Below are positions 19,579 to 30,177 of a DNA stretch of 64,000 nucleotides, piece by piece. Position 1 is the first letter of the stretch. Every line of letters begins with the position of its first letter. Below the pieces are notes generated by a model. The model worked only from the letters and a program-made list of their open reading frames with translations, did not search any database and was not told the DNA's origin. The DNA is taken from NCBI RefSeq assembly GCF_004345785.1, contig NZ_SLXI01000006.1, positions 32,726-96,725 of the forward strand, read 5' to 3'. The position numbers and the translations under genes were made by a program. This DNA is from Bisgaardia hudsonensis. Its GTDB lineage: Bacteria > Pseudomonadota > Gammaproteobacteria > Enterobacterales > Pasteurellaceae.

Positions 19579-20346
19579 ATGAAACGAAATAATCAACAAA
19601 GGCGACATCTTATTATGCAACTTCTCCAAAAAGAAGGAGAAGTAACAGTCGAAGCGCTAGTTAAACATTTTAATACATCCGAAGTGACTATTCGTAAAGA
19701 TCTTAGTGCATTAGAAAGTGATGGTTTTTTATTACGCCGTTACGGTGGCGCAGTGTTAATGCCAAAAGAATTTATTGAAGAATCAACAGATAATTATCTT
19801 TCGGAACGAAAGTTTGCGATTGCTAAAGCCGCTGCTGAACGTATTTTGGATCATAATCGAATCATTGTTGACAGTGGCAGTACCACCGCTGCATTAATTA
19901 AGCAATTAAATCATAAACAAGGTTTGGTGGTGATGACAAATTCCTTATATGTCGCCAATGAGTTACGTTCCTTAGAAAATGAACCCACGTTATTGATGAC
20001 AGGGGGAACTTGGGATAGTGGATCTGAATCTTTTCAGGGAAAAATAGCTGAACAAGTATTGCGTTCTTATAATTTTGATCAATTATTTATCGGGGCTGAT
20101 GGGCTAGATTTAGCACGAGGCACAACAACCTTTAATGAGTTGGTGGGGTTAAGTCAAGTAATGGCGGAAGTTTCTCGTGAAGTTATTGTTATGGTGGAAT
20201 CACATAAAATTGGTCGAAAAATGCCTAATTTAGAGCTTGTTTGGCAACAAATTGATGTGTTGATTACCGATGATTTATTGTCAGAAGATATAAAAAAACT
20301 AATAGAACAACAAAATGTTGAAGTAGTTTGTGCAAACACGGATTGA
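19579..20346 (+). CDS. DeoR family transcriptional regulator next to glmS
   Basis: The 255-residue protein has the DeoR layout. An N-terminal winged helix-turn-helix (residues 5-58; VEALVKHFNTSEVTIRKDLSALE, then LLRRYGGAV) is followed by a sugar-phosphate sensor domain with IIVDSGSTTAALI, LLMTGGTWD and LFIGADGLD. The effector is unknown. glmS starts 58 bases downstream with only an uptake signal between, so an amino-sugar phosphate such as glucosamine 6-phosphate is a reasonable guess. It resembles AgaR and GlpR in the sensor region. The leader is short and has no clear Shine-Dalgarno (ttactttttattATG). Confidence 0.85.
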   Translation: MKRNNQQRRHLIMQLLQKEGEVTVEALVKHFNTSEVTIRKDLSALESDGFLLRRYGGAVLMPKEFIEESTDNYLSERKFAIAKAAAERILDHNRIIVDSGSTTAALIKQLNHKQGLVVMTNSLYVANELRSLENEPTLLMTGGTWDSGSESFQGKIAEQVLRSYNFDQLFIGADGLDLARGTTTFNELVGLSQVMAEVSREVIVMVESHKIGRKMPNLELVWQQIDVLITDDLLSEDIKKLIEQQNVEVVCANTD

Positions 20347-20404
20347 CATCATTAAGATGAAAAGTGCGGTTAAAAAATAATTAGATTTTAGAAAAGGAAT
20401 AATT

Positions 20405-22237
20405 ATGTGTGGAATAGTTGGGGCGGTCGCTCAGCGAGATGTTGCTGAAATATTAATTAATGGATTACATCGTTTAGAATATCGAGGATATGATTCGGCG
20501 GGGATTGCGGTTGTTAATAATAAAAAACAATTACAACGTGTACGCAGTCTTGGAAAAGTACAAGAATTAGAAAATACACTTGAGAAACAACCACTTTTAG
20601 GGGGAACAGGTATTGCACATACTCGTTGGGCAACCCACGGTGAACCTTCTGAAAATAATGCCCATCCTCATATTTCAGGCAATTTTGCCGTTGTTCATAA
20701 TGGTATTATTGAAAATTACGAGATACTACGTCACAGATTACAAGAAAAAGGTTATATTTTTTCATCACAGACTGATACGGAAGTGATTGCTCATCTTATT
20801 GAATGGGAAATGCGTTCTTCAGAAACATTGTTGGATGCGGTTAAAAAAGTCGTGCCACAATTAATTGGTGCCTATGGTATGGCTGTGATTGATAGCAATG
20901 ATCCAGAGCATTTGATTGCAGCACGTTCTGGCAGCCCATTAGTGATAGGATTAGGAATAGGCGAAAATTTTCTTGCCTCTGATCAACTAGCACTCTTAAG
21001 TGTAACTCATCGTTTTATTTTTTTAGAAGAGGGGGATGTTGCCGATATTTCTCGTCGTCAAATTAATATTTATAATCGTAATGGTGAAAAAGTAGAACGT
21101 CTAGCTCATAATGCAAATATAGAAGCAGATGTCGCTGATAAAGGTCAACATCGACACTTTATGCAAAAAGAAATTTTTGAGCAACCGACCGCACTTATTA
21201 ATACTATGGAAGGACGTTTGAATCACGATAGTATTATTGTTGAAAGCATTGGTAATGGTATAAATGAGATTTTAAAAAATGTTGAAAATATTCAAATTGT
21301 AGCCTGTGGCACTTCATATAATGCCGGTATGGTGGCACGTTACTGGTTTGAAAATTTAGCGGGTATTAGTTGTAATGTAGAAATTGCTTCAGAGTTTCGT
21401 TATCGTCAATCGGTATTGCGACCAAATAGTTTATTAATTACTCTTTCTCAATCCGGCGAAACAGCGGACACTTTGGCTGCTTTACGTTTGGCAAAAGAAA
21501 AAGGATATATGTCCACTCTCGCCATTTGTAATGTGGCTGGCTCATCTTTGGTTAGAGAGTCTGATTTTGCATTTATGACAAGAGCTGGTGTTGAAATCGG
21601 TGTCGCTTCAACAAAAGCATTTACTACACAATTGGTTACAATGCTTATGTTAGTAACCGCAATGGGAAAACTAAATGGGCATATTTCTGTTGAAAAAGAA
21701 AAATTAATTATTAAAGCATTACAAGCTCTTCCAAAAGATATTGAAAATGCTTTAGGAATTGATGAACAAATTAAGATTTTATCAGAAGATTTTGCCGAAA
21801 AACACCATTCACTTTTCTTAGGGCGTGGAGAATATTATCCTATCGCAATGGAAGCAGCATTAAAATTAAAAGAGATTTCTTATATTCATGCAGAAACTTA
21901 TGCAGCAGGTGAATTAAAGCATGGCCCATTAGCACTTATTGATGCCGATATGCCTGTAATTGTGATCGCACCGACCAATGACCTACTGGAAAAATTAAAA
22001 TCCAATATTGAAGAAGTCGCTGCTAGAGGGGGGCAATTATATGTCTTTACAGATAGAGATGCTAATTTTAAAGAGAGTGAAAATATTAAAGTAATTACTA
22101 TGCCAGAAGTAAACAATATAACGGCACCAATTTTTTATACAATTCCAATGCAGTTATTGTCTTATCATGTCGCTTTAATCAAAGGAACAGATGTGGATCA
22201 ACCTAGAAATTTGGCTAAATCGGTTACTGTCGAGTAA
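20405..22237 (+). CDS. glmS: Glucosamine-6-phosphate synthase (isomerizing)
   Basis: GlmS makes glucosamine 6-phosphate from fructose 6-phosphate and glutamine, the entry to peptidoglycan and lipopolysaccharide sugars. Cys2 is the glutaminase nucleophile ([12 protein letters not shown]), with HTRWATHG and HNGIIENYE in the N-terminal Ntn domain. Two SIS domains follow ([26 protein letters not shown], and [27 protein letters not shown]), ending [11 protein letters not shown]. At 610 residues it is full length. The ribosome site is aaaagga. It is probably cotranscribed with the DeoR-type regulator upstream, and no glmU is adjacent. Confidence 0.97.
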   Translation: MCGIVGAVAQRDVAEILINGLHRLEYRGYDSAGIAVVNNKKQLQRVRSLGKVQELENTLEKQPLLGGTGIAHTRWATHGEPSENNAHPHISGNFAVVHNGIIENYEILRHRLQEKGYIFSSQTDTEVIAHLIEWEMRSSETLLDAVKKVVPQLIGAYGMAVIDSNDPEHLIAARSGSPLVIGLGIGENFLASDQLALLSVTHRFIFLEEGDVADISRRQINIYNRNGEKVERLAHNANIEADVADKGQHRHFMQKEIFEQPTALINTMEGRLNHDSIIVESIGNGINEILKNVENIQIVACGTSYNAGMVARYWFENLAGISCNVEIASEFRYRQSVLRPNSLLITLSQSGETADTLAALRLAKEKGYMSTLAICNVAGSSLVRESDFAFMTRAGVEIGVASTKAFTTQLVTMLMLVTAMGKLNGHISVEKEKLIIKALQALPKDIENALGIDEQIKILSEDFAEKHHSLFLGRGEYYPIAMEAALKLKEISYIHAETYAAGELKHGPLALIDADMPVIVIAPTNDLLEKLKSNIEEVAARGGQLYVFTDRDANFKESENIKVITMPEVNNITAPIFYTIPMQLLSYHVALIKGTDVDQPRNLAKSVTVE

Positions 22238-22253
22238 ATTTTATTATCAATTT

Positions 22254-22278
22254 AAAGGCTAATATATCTTTAGCCTTT
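22254..22278 (+). terminator. glmS terminator
   Basis: aaaggctaa (22254-22262) pairs with ttagccttt (22270-22278) just after the glmS stop. The following T run is weak. Confidence 0.6.
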
Positions 22279-22394
22279 ATCATAAATGTGTTAAAAAAGC
22301 ACCGCACTTTATTTCATTGTTATTTGTATTGCCTTATACTTATTTACCTTAATATTGTTGAGCTATTATTCTAATAATAGACAAGAAGGCTTAT

Positions 22395-23474
22395 ATGGAA
22401 TTATTCAAATCAGCAAAAAACTATATCCCAAAACGACCGCACTTTTTAGGAATCGTTGCCACATTAGTTTGGGGCTTATTTTGTTTATGGATTAATCAAA
22501 ATTTATCAAATTGGACAAATGGGCATACCTTTGGAATGTCTTCTTTAACCTTGGCTATTTTGATTGGTATTTTAATTGGTAATACTTTTTATTCTGGAAT
22601 AGAAAAGCCGCTTAGTGCTGGTGTTGGCTTTGTAAAAGGGCAAATCTTACGTTTAGCGATAATGCTTTATGGTGTTAAATTAACGTTCATTGACGTGGCT
22701 AGTGTAGGAATGCCCGCTATTTTTAGCGATGTTCTCATTTTATCCTTTACTTTTTTACTCACTTATTGGCTTGGGATAAAGCTGTTAAAAATGGATAAAC
22801 AGATCACTATTTTAATGGGAGCGGGTGCAAGTATTTGTGGAGCAGCAGCGGTAATTGCAACTGAACCTGTTGTAAAACCTGAACCTTATAAAGTGACTAT
22901 TGCTGTGGCAACGGTGGTTGTATTTGGTACCATCGCAATGCTTGTTTATCCAATGTTATACCAAATAGGGTGGTTGCAACCTTGGTTGAGTACGCAAGAT
23001 TATGGGATTTATATTGGCTCAACAGTACATGAAGTGGCACAAGTGGTGGTAGCTGGGAATGCCGTTGATACCAGTGTTACTAGTACTGCAGTGATTACTA
23101 AAATGATTCGAGTGATGATGTTAGCCCCTTTTCTACTTGTTTTATCTTTTGTTTTGGTAGGGAATCAGCAATCTCAGGAAATCGCATTTAATCAAAGAGT
23201 GAAACAGCTCCAAGTGCCTTGGTTTGCTTTTATTTTTATCTTTATTGTGCTACTAAATACTTGGTTATCTTTACCAAAAAATATTTTGTCTGTCTTAGTA
23301 TTTATTGATAACCTACTGCTGACTATGGCAATGTTTGCTTTAGGGTTAACCACTCATTTGAGTGCGATTAAACAGGCGGGAATTAAACCCTTAATTTTAG
23401 GGGCGATAATTTTTGTTTGGTTAGTTGTTGGTGGTGGATTAGTGAATGTAATTATTCAAAGTATATTCGGTTAA
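22395..23474 (+). CDS. YeiH/UPF0324 family putative sulfate exporter
   Basis: This 359-residue integral membrane protein has about ten hydrophobic segments and matches the YeiH family. Motifs are ILIGILIGN, LRLAIMLYGVKLTF, MGAGASICGAAAVIATEPVV and STVHEVAQVVVAGNAV. Family members are annotated as putative sulfate exporters on limited evidence, so substrate is uncertain. The ATG has agaagg upstream. An uptake signal overlaps codons 15-18 (22437-22445). It is transcribed alone and convergent with purT. Confidence 0.85.
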   Translation: MELFKSAKNYIPKRPHFLGIVATLVWGLFCLWINQNLSNWTNGHTFGMSSLTLAILIGILIGNTFYSGIEKPLSAGVGFVKGQILRLAIMLYGVKLTFIDVASVGMPAIFSDVLILSFTFLLTYWLGIKLLKMDKQITILMGAGASICGAAAVIATEPVVKPEPYKVTIAVATVVVFGTIAMLVYPMLYQIGWLQPWLSTQDYGIYIGSTVHEVAQVVVAGNAVDTSVTSTAVITKMIRVMMLAPFLLVLSFVLVGNQQSQEIAFNQRVKQLQVPWFAFIFIFIVLLNTWLSLPKNILSVLVFIDNLLLTMAMFALGLTTHLSAIKQAGIKPLILGAIIFVWLVVGGGLVNVIIQSIFG

Positions 23475-23482
23475 CATAGAAA

Positions 23483-23509
23483 ATTCGGCTCATATTATGT
23501 GAGCCGAAT
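23483..23509. terminator. Convergent hairpin between yeiH-like gene and purT
   Basis: attcggctca (23483-23492) pairs with tgagccgaat (23500-23509). It lacks a long T tract on either side but sits in the short gap between convergent stops. Confidence 0.6.
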
Positions 23510-23519
23510 GTCAAATGAA

Positions 23520-24701
23520 TTATAGGGTAATCACTAATTTTTCATAAGCACGTTTTACTTTTTCCAAAGCTAATTCAGCACTTTCATCTCTTGCGAGAAT
23601 AATGCCCATACGACGATGTCCATCAACTTCACCTTTACCAAACAAACGAATATTGGTATTTTCTTCACTTAATACTTGTTCTAAATTACCAAATTGCACT
23701 TGGTTAGATTTACCTTCTACAACAATGGCTTTCGAGGCTGAAGGACTAATTAGGTTAATATTTGGAATAGGTAAACCTAAAATTGCACGAGCGTGTAGTG
23801 CAAATTCAGATAATTCTTGTGAAATTAAGGTTACCATACCTGTATCATGTGGACGTGGAGAAACCTCGTTGAAAATAACGTCATCGCCACAAACAAACAT
23901 TTCTACTCCAAAAATACCACGACCACCAAGTGCGGTAGTAATTTTTTCAGCAATTTGTTGTGCTTTTGCTAAAGCGATATCCGACATTTTTTGTGGTTGC
24001 CAAGATTCACGATAATCGCCATCTTCTTGTCTATGCCCAATTGGTGCTAAGAATGACGTGCCACCAATATGGCGAACAGTAAGTAAAGTAATTTCATAAT
24101 CAAATTTAACAAATCCTTCGACAATAACTCTACCAGCGCCTGCTCTGCCACCTTGTTGAGCGTAATCCCAGGCTTTTTGTATATCATCTAAGGATTTTAA
24201 AATACTTTGACCGTGGCCAGATGAAGACATAATTGGTTTAACCACGCAAGGAATACCAATTTTTTCGACCGCACTTTTGAAGTCTTCAAAATTATCAACA
24301 AATTGATAGTTTGATGTTGGTAATCCCAATTCTTCAGAGGCTAAACGGCGAATCCCTTCTCTATTCATTGTTAATTGGGTCGCTTTTGCCGTAGGAATAA
24401 CATTAAAGCCCGCTTGTTCTAATTCAACTAACGTAGCGGTTGCAATGGCTTCCACTTCAGGAACAATATAGTCAGGTTTTTCTTTTTCGACTAATGCTTT
24501 CAATGTTTTTCCATCAAGCATTGAAATAGTATAAGCTCGGTGAGCAACCTGTTGAGCAGGAGCGTTTTCATAACGATCTACTGCAATTACTTCAACCCCT
24601 AAGCGTTGTAATTCAATCACTACTTCTTTACCAAGTTCACCTGAACCAAGCATCATTACTTTTGTTGCTTTTGATGTTAATGCTGTGCCTAATGTTGTCA
24701 T
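23520..24701 (-). CDS. purT: Formate-dependent phosphoribosylglycinamide formyltransferase
   Basis: PurT formylates glycinamide ribonucleotide using formate and ATP in purine synthesis. It has an ATP-grasp fold: N-terminal [30 protein letters not shown], then the ATP-binding [20 protein letters not shown] and the metal-binding [26 protein letters not shown]. The 393 residues are full length. Formate dependence fits a facultatively anaerobic lifestyle. It begins 27 bases after luxS, with no room for a PurR-type operator, so it is probably read from the luxS promoter. Two uptake signals lie inside (23928 and 24268). Confidence 0.97.
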   Translation of the reverse strand: MTTLGTALTSKATKVMMLGSGELGKEVVIELQRLGVEVIAVDRYENAPAQQVAHRAYTISMLDGKTLKALVEKEKPDYIVPEVEAIATATLVELEQAGFNVIPTAKATQLTMNREGIRRLASEELGLPTSNYQFVDNFEDFKSAVEKIGIPCVVKPIMSSSGHGQSILKSLDDIQKAWDYAQQGGRAGAGRVIVEGFVKFDYEITLLTVRHIGGTSFLAPIGHRQEDGDYRESWQPQKMSDIALAKAQQIAEKITTALGGRGIFGVEMFVCGDDVIFNEVSPRPHDTGMVTLISQELSEFALHARAILGLPIPNINLISPSASKAIVVEGKSNQVQFGNLEQVLSEENTNIRLFGKGEVDGHRRMGIILARDESAELALEKVKRAYEKLVITL

Positions 24702-24728
24702 TTACTATCCTTTTAAACTAAAAATATT

Positions 24729-25235
24729 TTATGGATTAATTAGATTTTCATCTAACAATAAATCATCATTTTTATTTACACCAATACCACGCTCAATAAC
24801 TTGTTGAGCAATAGCTTTGGCTTCTTCTAGAGAATGTTCCGTATATGTACCACATTGATATTCGTTTAACTCTGGTATCTCATCTTGAGATTTTACATTT
24901 AGAATATCTTTCATTGAAGCAAGCCACGCCGTTGCAACTTGTTGCTCGTTAGGTACACCAATTAAAGACATATAAAAACCAGTACGGCAACCCATTGGTG
25001 AAATATCAATAATTTCAATTTCTGAATTATTGAGATGATCACGCATAAATCCTGCAAATAAATGTTCTAATGTATGGATACCTTTTGGAGGTAAATTTTC
25101 TTTATTAGGAATGGTAAAGCGTAAATCAAATACCGTAATACTATCTCCTTTAGGAGTACGCATTGTTTTGGCTATTCTCACCGCTGGAGCATTCATTCTT
25201 GTGTGATCCACTTTAAAACTATCAAGTAATGGCAT
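24729..25235 (-). CDS. luxS: S-ribosylhomocysteine lyase LuxS
   Basis: LuxS splits S-ribosylhomocysteine into homocysteine and DPD, the precursor of autoinducer-2. The metal site H54-TLE-H58 and Cys128 ([10 protein letters not shown]) are in place, and Cys83 of [11 protein letters not shown] is the catalytic cysteine. The 168 residues are full length. It is followed closely by purT, linking activated-methyl recycling and formate-dependent purine synthesis in one transcript. The promoter must lie in the 340-base region to its right. Confidence 0.97.
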   Translation of the reverse strand: MPLLDSFKVDHTRMNAPAVRIAKTMRTPKGDSITVFDLRFTIPNKENLPPKGIHTLEHLFAGFMRDHLNNSEIEIIDISPMGCRTGFYMSLIGVPNEQQVATAWLASMKDILNVKSQDEIPELNEYQCGTYTEHSLEEAKAIAQQVIERGIGVNKNDDLLLDENLINP

Positions 25236-25463
25236 TTTATCTATCCTTATTGTAAATTTATGTAAAAGAAAATAAGTTTTCTAAGCTATTTGTCGTTTAT
25301 GTGATATTGACTGCTTAATACTAACATTTTTTATAGTAGCTTTTTTTATTTATTAAACGGTATGATACCTAAAGGTAGTACTACGATACCATCATTTTTA
25401 AATAATATAGAAATTAAAAGAGAAATTTTGTAAATTTATGTAAACTTTTTTGGGGTTTTGTGC
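25236..25463. other. Gene-free region upstream of luxS
   Basis: This AT-rich stretch lies between the luxS start and the small-RNA promoter at 25464. It must contain the luxS promoter on the minus strand, but I see no convincing consensus pair, no coding sequence and no strong repeat. Confidence 0.5.
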
Positions 25464-25567
25464 TATCATGCCTCTCATAAAAAGCTGTCAAGTTGTATGT
25501 ATTTGCAGTTGTTATAATAAATTTGGTTCCTTAGGTTATTTGCCACCTTTTATGGTGGCTTTTTTTT
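25461..25567 (+). ncRNA. Candidate orphan small RNA
   Basis: An extended -10 element TGCTATCAT (25461-25469) predicts transcription from about 25476. A Rho-independent terminator follows: gccacc (25542-25547), loop, ggtggc (25554-25559) and eight T residues to 25567. Between them are about 65 bases with no plausible protein gene, including a G/U-rich stretch (gttgtatgtatttgcagttg) of the kind used for mRNA pairing. The terminator has a T tract only in the plus direction and so does not serve the neighbouring minus-strand genes. I do not recognise the RNA as a known family. The -35 (taaact, 17 bases upstream) is weak. Confidence 0.55.
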
Positions 25568-25575
25568 GCTTATTA

Positions 25576-26184
25576 TTATCTTGTTCTATATGTTATGAGT
25601 TTATTTATTCTTACATCAAAAACATCCATTTTAGCTTTTAATGCAGACTCTACTCCAAGATCGGCATCTTCAAAAACAATACAATTTTTAGGGTTAAGTC
25701 CGCAGAGTTTGGCACAACGTAAAAAAGTATCTGGCGCTGGCTTATGATTTTTTACATCTTCAGCAGCAACTACGGCATTAAAATAATGGTGTAATTCAAA
25801 TTTATTAAGTAGCATTTCTACGACATTACGGTGAGAGCCTGTACCTAATGCCATTGGTTTTTTATTTAAAAAGAATTTTACTACATCAAATGCTGGTAAA
25901 AGAGTAGCATGTTTCATAATAAGTTCTATACCATATTGTTGTTTTAATTTGAGCACTTGTTCAAGTAGATCCATTGGCATATCACTTCTTTTCATCATTT
26001 CCATAGCTATGGTTCCTACTGGTGCACCGCCTAATTCATACATTATATTGCCATCTAGCGGATAACCTAATTCAATACCGACTCTATCCCAGGCTTTCTT
26101 ATGGCTAGGCATTGTATTTATAAGTGTGCCATCCATATCAAAAATTAATCCCTCATATGTTTCAAACATACTAAAATCTAACAT
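25576..26184 (-). CDS. yqaB: HAD family phosphatase, YqaB type
   Basis: A 202-residue HAD hydrolase. Motif I is FDMDGT (Asp16 nucleophile, Asp18), motif II is in LGTGSHRN, motif III Lys is in VKNHKPAPDTFL, and motif IV is FEDADLGVESA. The E. coli relative YqaB dephosphorylates fructose 1-phosphate and similar sugar phosphates, and the family includes beta-phosphoglucomutases. This fits a neighbour of the maltose genes, though it is not shown to be part of that regulon. The start has aaggaaa upstream. It ends 9 bases to the right of the small-RNA terminator and lacks a clear terminator of its own. Confidence 0.87.
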   Translation of the reverse strand: MLDFSMFETYEGLIFDMDGTLINTMPSHKKAWDRVGIELGYPLDGNIMYELGGAPVGTIAMEMMKRSDMPMDLLEQVLKLKQQYGIELIMKHATLLPAFDVVKFFLNKKPMALGTGSHRNVVEMLLNKFELHHYFNAVVAAEDVKNHKPAPDTFLRCAKLCGLNPKNCIVFEDADLGVESALKAKMDVFDVRINKLITYRTR

Positions 26185-26263
26185 ATATTTTCCTTCATTT
26201 CTTAAAATATCTCGTTTTATTATTACATAATATTAAGAATATTTATTAAATAATTTTTGAAAT

Positions 26264-26293
26264 CAAAAAAGCCACTACATTTAATGTCGTGGC
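26264..26293 (-). terminator. Terminator of malK-lamB-malM
   Basis: On the minus strand gccacgacat-taa-atgtagtggc (26293-26271) forms a stem with one mismatch followed by six T residues. It lies 25 bases after the malM stop. Confidence 0.85.
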
Positions 26294-26318
26294 AAATGAA
26301 AAAGACGTTGTATTTATA

Positions 26319-27200
26319 TTATTTTGAAGAAACTTGTTTTAAAAATATTTGACGAGGTGAGGTTAATCCTAATTTTTCAGCCTCATTAACTAAATTTAAT
26401 GCTTTATTTATATCGTTTGCTTTTAGAGCCTTAGCTACTGCCTGATTAAAATACTGTTCTGTATCTTTATCTACGGGGATATTTATTGCCTTATTGCTAT
26501 TATTTCTTACTTCAGTATTAGCCGATTTTCCTACAACTGTTTTTTTTGGTTTAGATGTCGAAAATATGGTTGTGGGTAATCCAACAAAACGTGTTCCATC
26601 AGTATCATTCACAGAGATATTAATTTTTCCATTAAGACTATGGGTAACCTCAATATCTGCAATAGCTGGAGGTTGTTTTCCTGTTGCTTTTGCATAAGCT
26701 TTGGATGGATGAGGGAACTTTGTTTTTTGTGCTAAATCTTTGTCGGTTGTATATATCAATAAATAGATATAATCCTGTTCCGCTGTTGGTGTCAAATTTA
26801 ACTCAGCTTCAAATCTGTTTCCTTTAAACCCTCGCTCTTCTTGTACTTTAAAAGCAGATGATGGATAAGTCGTTGCTACATTAAAATGACTATCTAAAAC
26901 AACCGCACTTGGTACAAAAATATGTTTATCTACAACAGGGCTTTCAATAGTAATATTTAATGAACTTGTTGTGGTAGGAATTTTGTATGCAGCCACAGGG
27001 CTTGCGATTCCCGCAAAACTTTTTGTAAATTCTTGTTTTTGTTGCTCTGATAAAATGGTATTAATTGTTTGAGAAGGTTCAATATTTTCCCATTTTATTT
27101 GAGATAGGCTTGTAGAATTAATATGAATTGTCTCAGCATAACTTGTTGTTATTCCAAGCATATTCGCCAGTAAAAAAGAAGCTAAAAATATTTTTTTCAT
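26319..27200 (-). CDS. malM: Maltose operon periplasmic protein MalM
   Basis: MalM is the periplasmic product of the last gene of the malK-lamB-malM operon; its role in maltose uptake is not clear. The 293-residue protein has a signal peptide (cleavage after TTSYA, about residue 22). It contains the MalM segments SFAGIASPVAAYKIP, SPVVDKHIFVPSAVVLDSHFNV and EQDYIYLLIYTTDKDLAQKT. The C-terminal 60 residues (YFNQAVAKALKANDINKALNLVNEAEKLG) look like a helical repeat. An uptake signal is at 26902-26910. It is read after lamB across a hairpin that could lower its expression. Confidence 0.9.
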   Translation of the reverse strand: MKKIFLASFLLANMLGITTSYAETIHINSTSLSQIKWENIEPSQTINTILSEQQKQEFTKSFAGIASPVAAYKIPTTTSSLNITIESPVVDKHIFVPSAVVLDSHFNVATTYPSSAFKVQEERGFKGNRFEAELNLTPTAEQDYIYLLIYTTDKDLAQKTKFPHPSKAYAKATGKQPPAIADIEVTHSLNGKINISVNDTDGTRFVGLPTTIFSTSKPKKTVVGKSANTEVRNNSNKAINIPVDKDTEQYFNQAVAKALKANDINKALNLVNEAEKLGLTSPRQIFLKQVSSK

Positions 27201-27231
27201 ATTATCCTCAAATTAATTGGTTTATTAAGAT

Positions 27232-27251
27232 AGGGGAAGGTAACTTCCCCT
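27232..27251 (-). other. Hairpin between lamB and malM
   Basis: aggggaag (27232-27239), loop gtaa, cttcccct (27244-27251) is a perfect 8-base stem in the 75-base lamB-malM gap, with no T tract after it on the minus strand. It probably protects the lamB 3' end or lowers read-through to malM. Confidence 0.6.
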
Positions 27252-27275
27252 TATATTTACTTAATATATTATGAA

Positions 27276-28595
<1,320 letters not shown>

Positions 28596-28649
28596 TCAAG
28601 TAGTTACTAATTGTGTATTTATTAAAAAATTATTGAGATAAATGGAAGA

Positions 28650-29768
28650 CTATATTCCCTTTTCTTTAAATAATCGTTGGCAAGCTGTACCGTCATCTTT
28701 AAACAAATGACAACGTTCTGGTACTATACCTATACTCAAGGTTTCCCCTTCCTTAATTAACGCTACGTCATTTTGACGATATACTAAGGTTGGCTGTTTT
28801 ATTTCTGGGATTTCGAGGTGTACCTGAGTTTCATTACCAAGTAATTCCACAACTTGAACTTTACCCTGTAAGGTTACAGTTGAGCTATCCGCAGGTACTA
28901 AATGTTCGGGGCGAATGCCTAAAGATAAGTTTTCTCCAATATTTACACCTTCGCCTGAGACTGGAATCCAAAACTTATGATGATTAGCATCAGGCAATTC
29001 TATTTGGACACGAACTGATTCAACGTCAGTTACTCTAACTGGGAGGAAATTCATTTTAGGTGAACCGATAAAGCCCGCAACAAAGCGATTTTCTGGGTAA
29101 TGATAAAGTTCTAATGGTTTCCCTACTTGAGCAATCCCTCCTTTATTTAGAACAACAATTTTATCCGCTAATGTCATAGCCTCTATTTGATCATGAGTAA
29201 CATAAATCATTGTTCTATTAAGTTTTTTATGTAACTTAGATATTTCAACACGCATTTGAACTCGTAAGGCTGCATCAAGGTTAGATAATGGCTCATCAAG
29301 TAGAAATACTTCAGGTTGTGATACGAGTGTACGACCAATTGCAACACGTTGACGTTGACCACCAGACAATGCTTTTGGTTTACGATCCAATAAAGGGGAA
29401 AGCTGTAGCACTTCAGCTACTTGGTTTACTCGATTATCGCGCTCTGCTTTATTTATACCTGCGAGTTTTAAACCAAAGGACATATTTTCTGCCACGTTGA
29501 GATGTGGATATAAAGCGTAGGACTGAAAGACCATTCCAATTCCTCGTTTAGCAGGAGGAACATCATTCATTAATTTATCACCAATATAAAGTTCACCGGT
29601 AGTGATATCTTCAAGTCCGGCTATCATTCGGAGTAATGTTGATTTCCCACAACCTGATGGACCGACAAAAACGACAAATTCTCCTTCATTTATTTCTAGG
29701 TTAATGTCTTTAGAAATATGTACGTTGCCGTAAGATTTTCCAACTTTTCTTAAGGATACATTTGCCAT
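28650..29768 (-). CDS. malK: Maltose ABC transporter ATPase MalK
   Basis: MalK is the dimeric ATPase of the MalFGK2 importer and also holds MalT inactive when no substrate is being transported. Walker [10 protein letters not shown] is at residues 36-44, the Q-loop is [10 protein letters not shown], the signature [13 protein letters not shown] lies at about residue 134, and Walker B is [13 protein letters not shown]. The C-terminal regulatory domain (residues 235-372; [18 protein letters not shown]) is full. Total 372 residues, as in E. coli (371). It is the first gene of malK-lamB-malM, divergent from malE. Confidence 0.97.
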   Translation of the reverse strand: MANVSLRKVGKSYGNVHISKDINLEINEGEFVVFVGPSGCGKSTLLRMIAGLEDITTGELYIGDKLMNDVPPAKRGIGMVFQSYALYPHLNVAENMSFGLKLAGINKAERDNRVNQVAEVLQLSPLLDRKPKALSGGQRQRVAIGRTLVSQPEVFLLDEPLSNLDAALRVQMRVEISKLHKKLNRTMIYVTHDQIEAMTLADKIVVLNKGGIAQVGKPLELYHYPENRFVAGFIGSPKMNFLPVRVTDVESVRVQIELPDANHHKFWIPVSGEGVNIGENLSLGIRPEHLVPADSSTVTLQGKVQVVELLGNETQVHLEIPEIKQPTLVYRQNDVALIKEGETLSIGIVPERCHLFKDDGTACQRLFKEKGI

Positions 29769-29940
29769 ATCAGCCTCTTTATATATTTACTTAAATAAAT
29801 TTGTTGAGATCTAAATTGTGCGGTTATATTTACTTATATTTCTCCAAAAGAAATCATCCTTTATTCTTTTTTTTAAGTATTAGATTAAAAATTTATTTTT
29901 TTATTATAATTTGATGAATTATTTTATTATCTAATTATTC

Positions 29941-29956
29941 TGTGATTTCGGTCACA
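29941..29956. promoter_or_regulatory. CRP binding site 1 (mal divergent region)
   Basis: TGTGATTTCGGTCACA is a perfect TGTGA-N6-TCACA palindrome. Its centre is 33 bases from the second site, i.e. about three helical turns, so both sites face the same side of the DNA. Confidence 0.9.
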
Positions 29957-29973
29957 AAACATACGTATTTTTT

Positions 29974-29989
29974 TGTGAGATAGCTCACG
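29974..29989. promoter_or_regulatory. CRP binding site 2 (mal divergent region)
   Basis: TGTGAGATAGCTCACG matches TGTGA-N6-TCACA at 9 of 10 positions. It is phased with site 1, as in multi-CRP promoters. Confidence 0.85.
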
Positions 29990-30177
29990 TATTTGGAAAA
30001 AAATAGAGAATTTGGTGTGTTTAAGGGTAGGGAGTAGATAAAAGGGGGATAACAAATGAGAATATTGTAGGATAATTTATATTGAATTTTTGTAGTTCAT
30101 ATTATGATATAAATCATCTCTATATAATTACAAAGATCTTTTAAAATTTAGACCGTACATTATTGAGGGAGTAATCT

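Larger units (their letters stand above)
29769..30177. promoter_or_regulatory. Divergent malK / malE control region
   Basis: The 409-base region holds no gene. Near its middle are two CRP sites (listed separately). A MalT-box core GGATGA is on the minus strand at 29859-29854, facing malK. On the malE side, degenerate versions GGATAA occur at 30047-30052 and 30070-30075 in a G-rich stretch (30026-30052). A palindrome ATGAT-ataa-ATCAT lies at 30104-30117. This matches the E. coli malE-malK arrangement, where CRP between MalT boxes repositions MalT to activate both directions. Confidence 0.75.

Noticed and set aside
25450..25641. Small plus-strand frame of 63 codons
   Set aside because: It starts upstream of the predicted transcript start and runs through a Rho-independent terminator into the antisense of the phosphatase gene.
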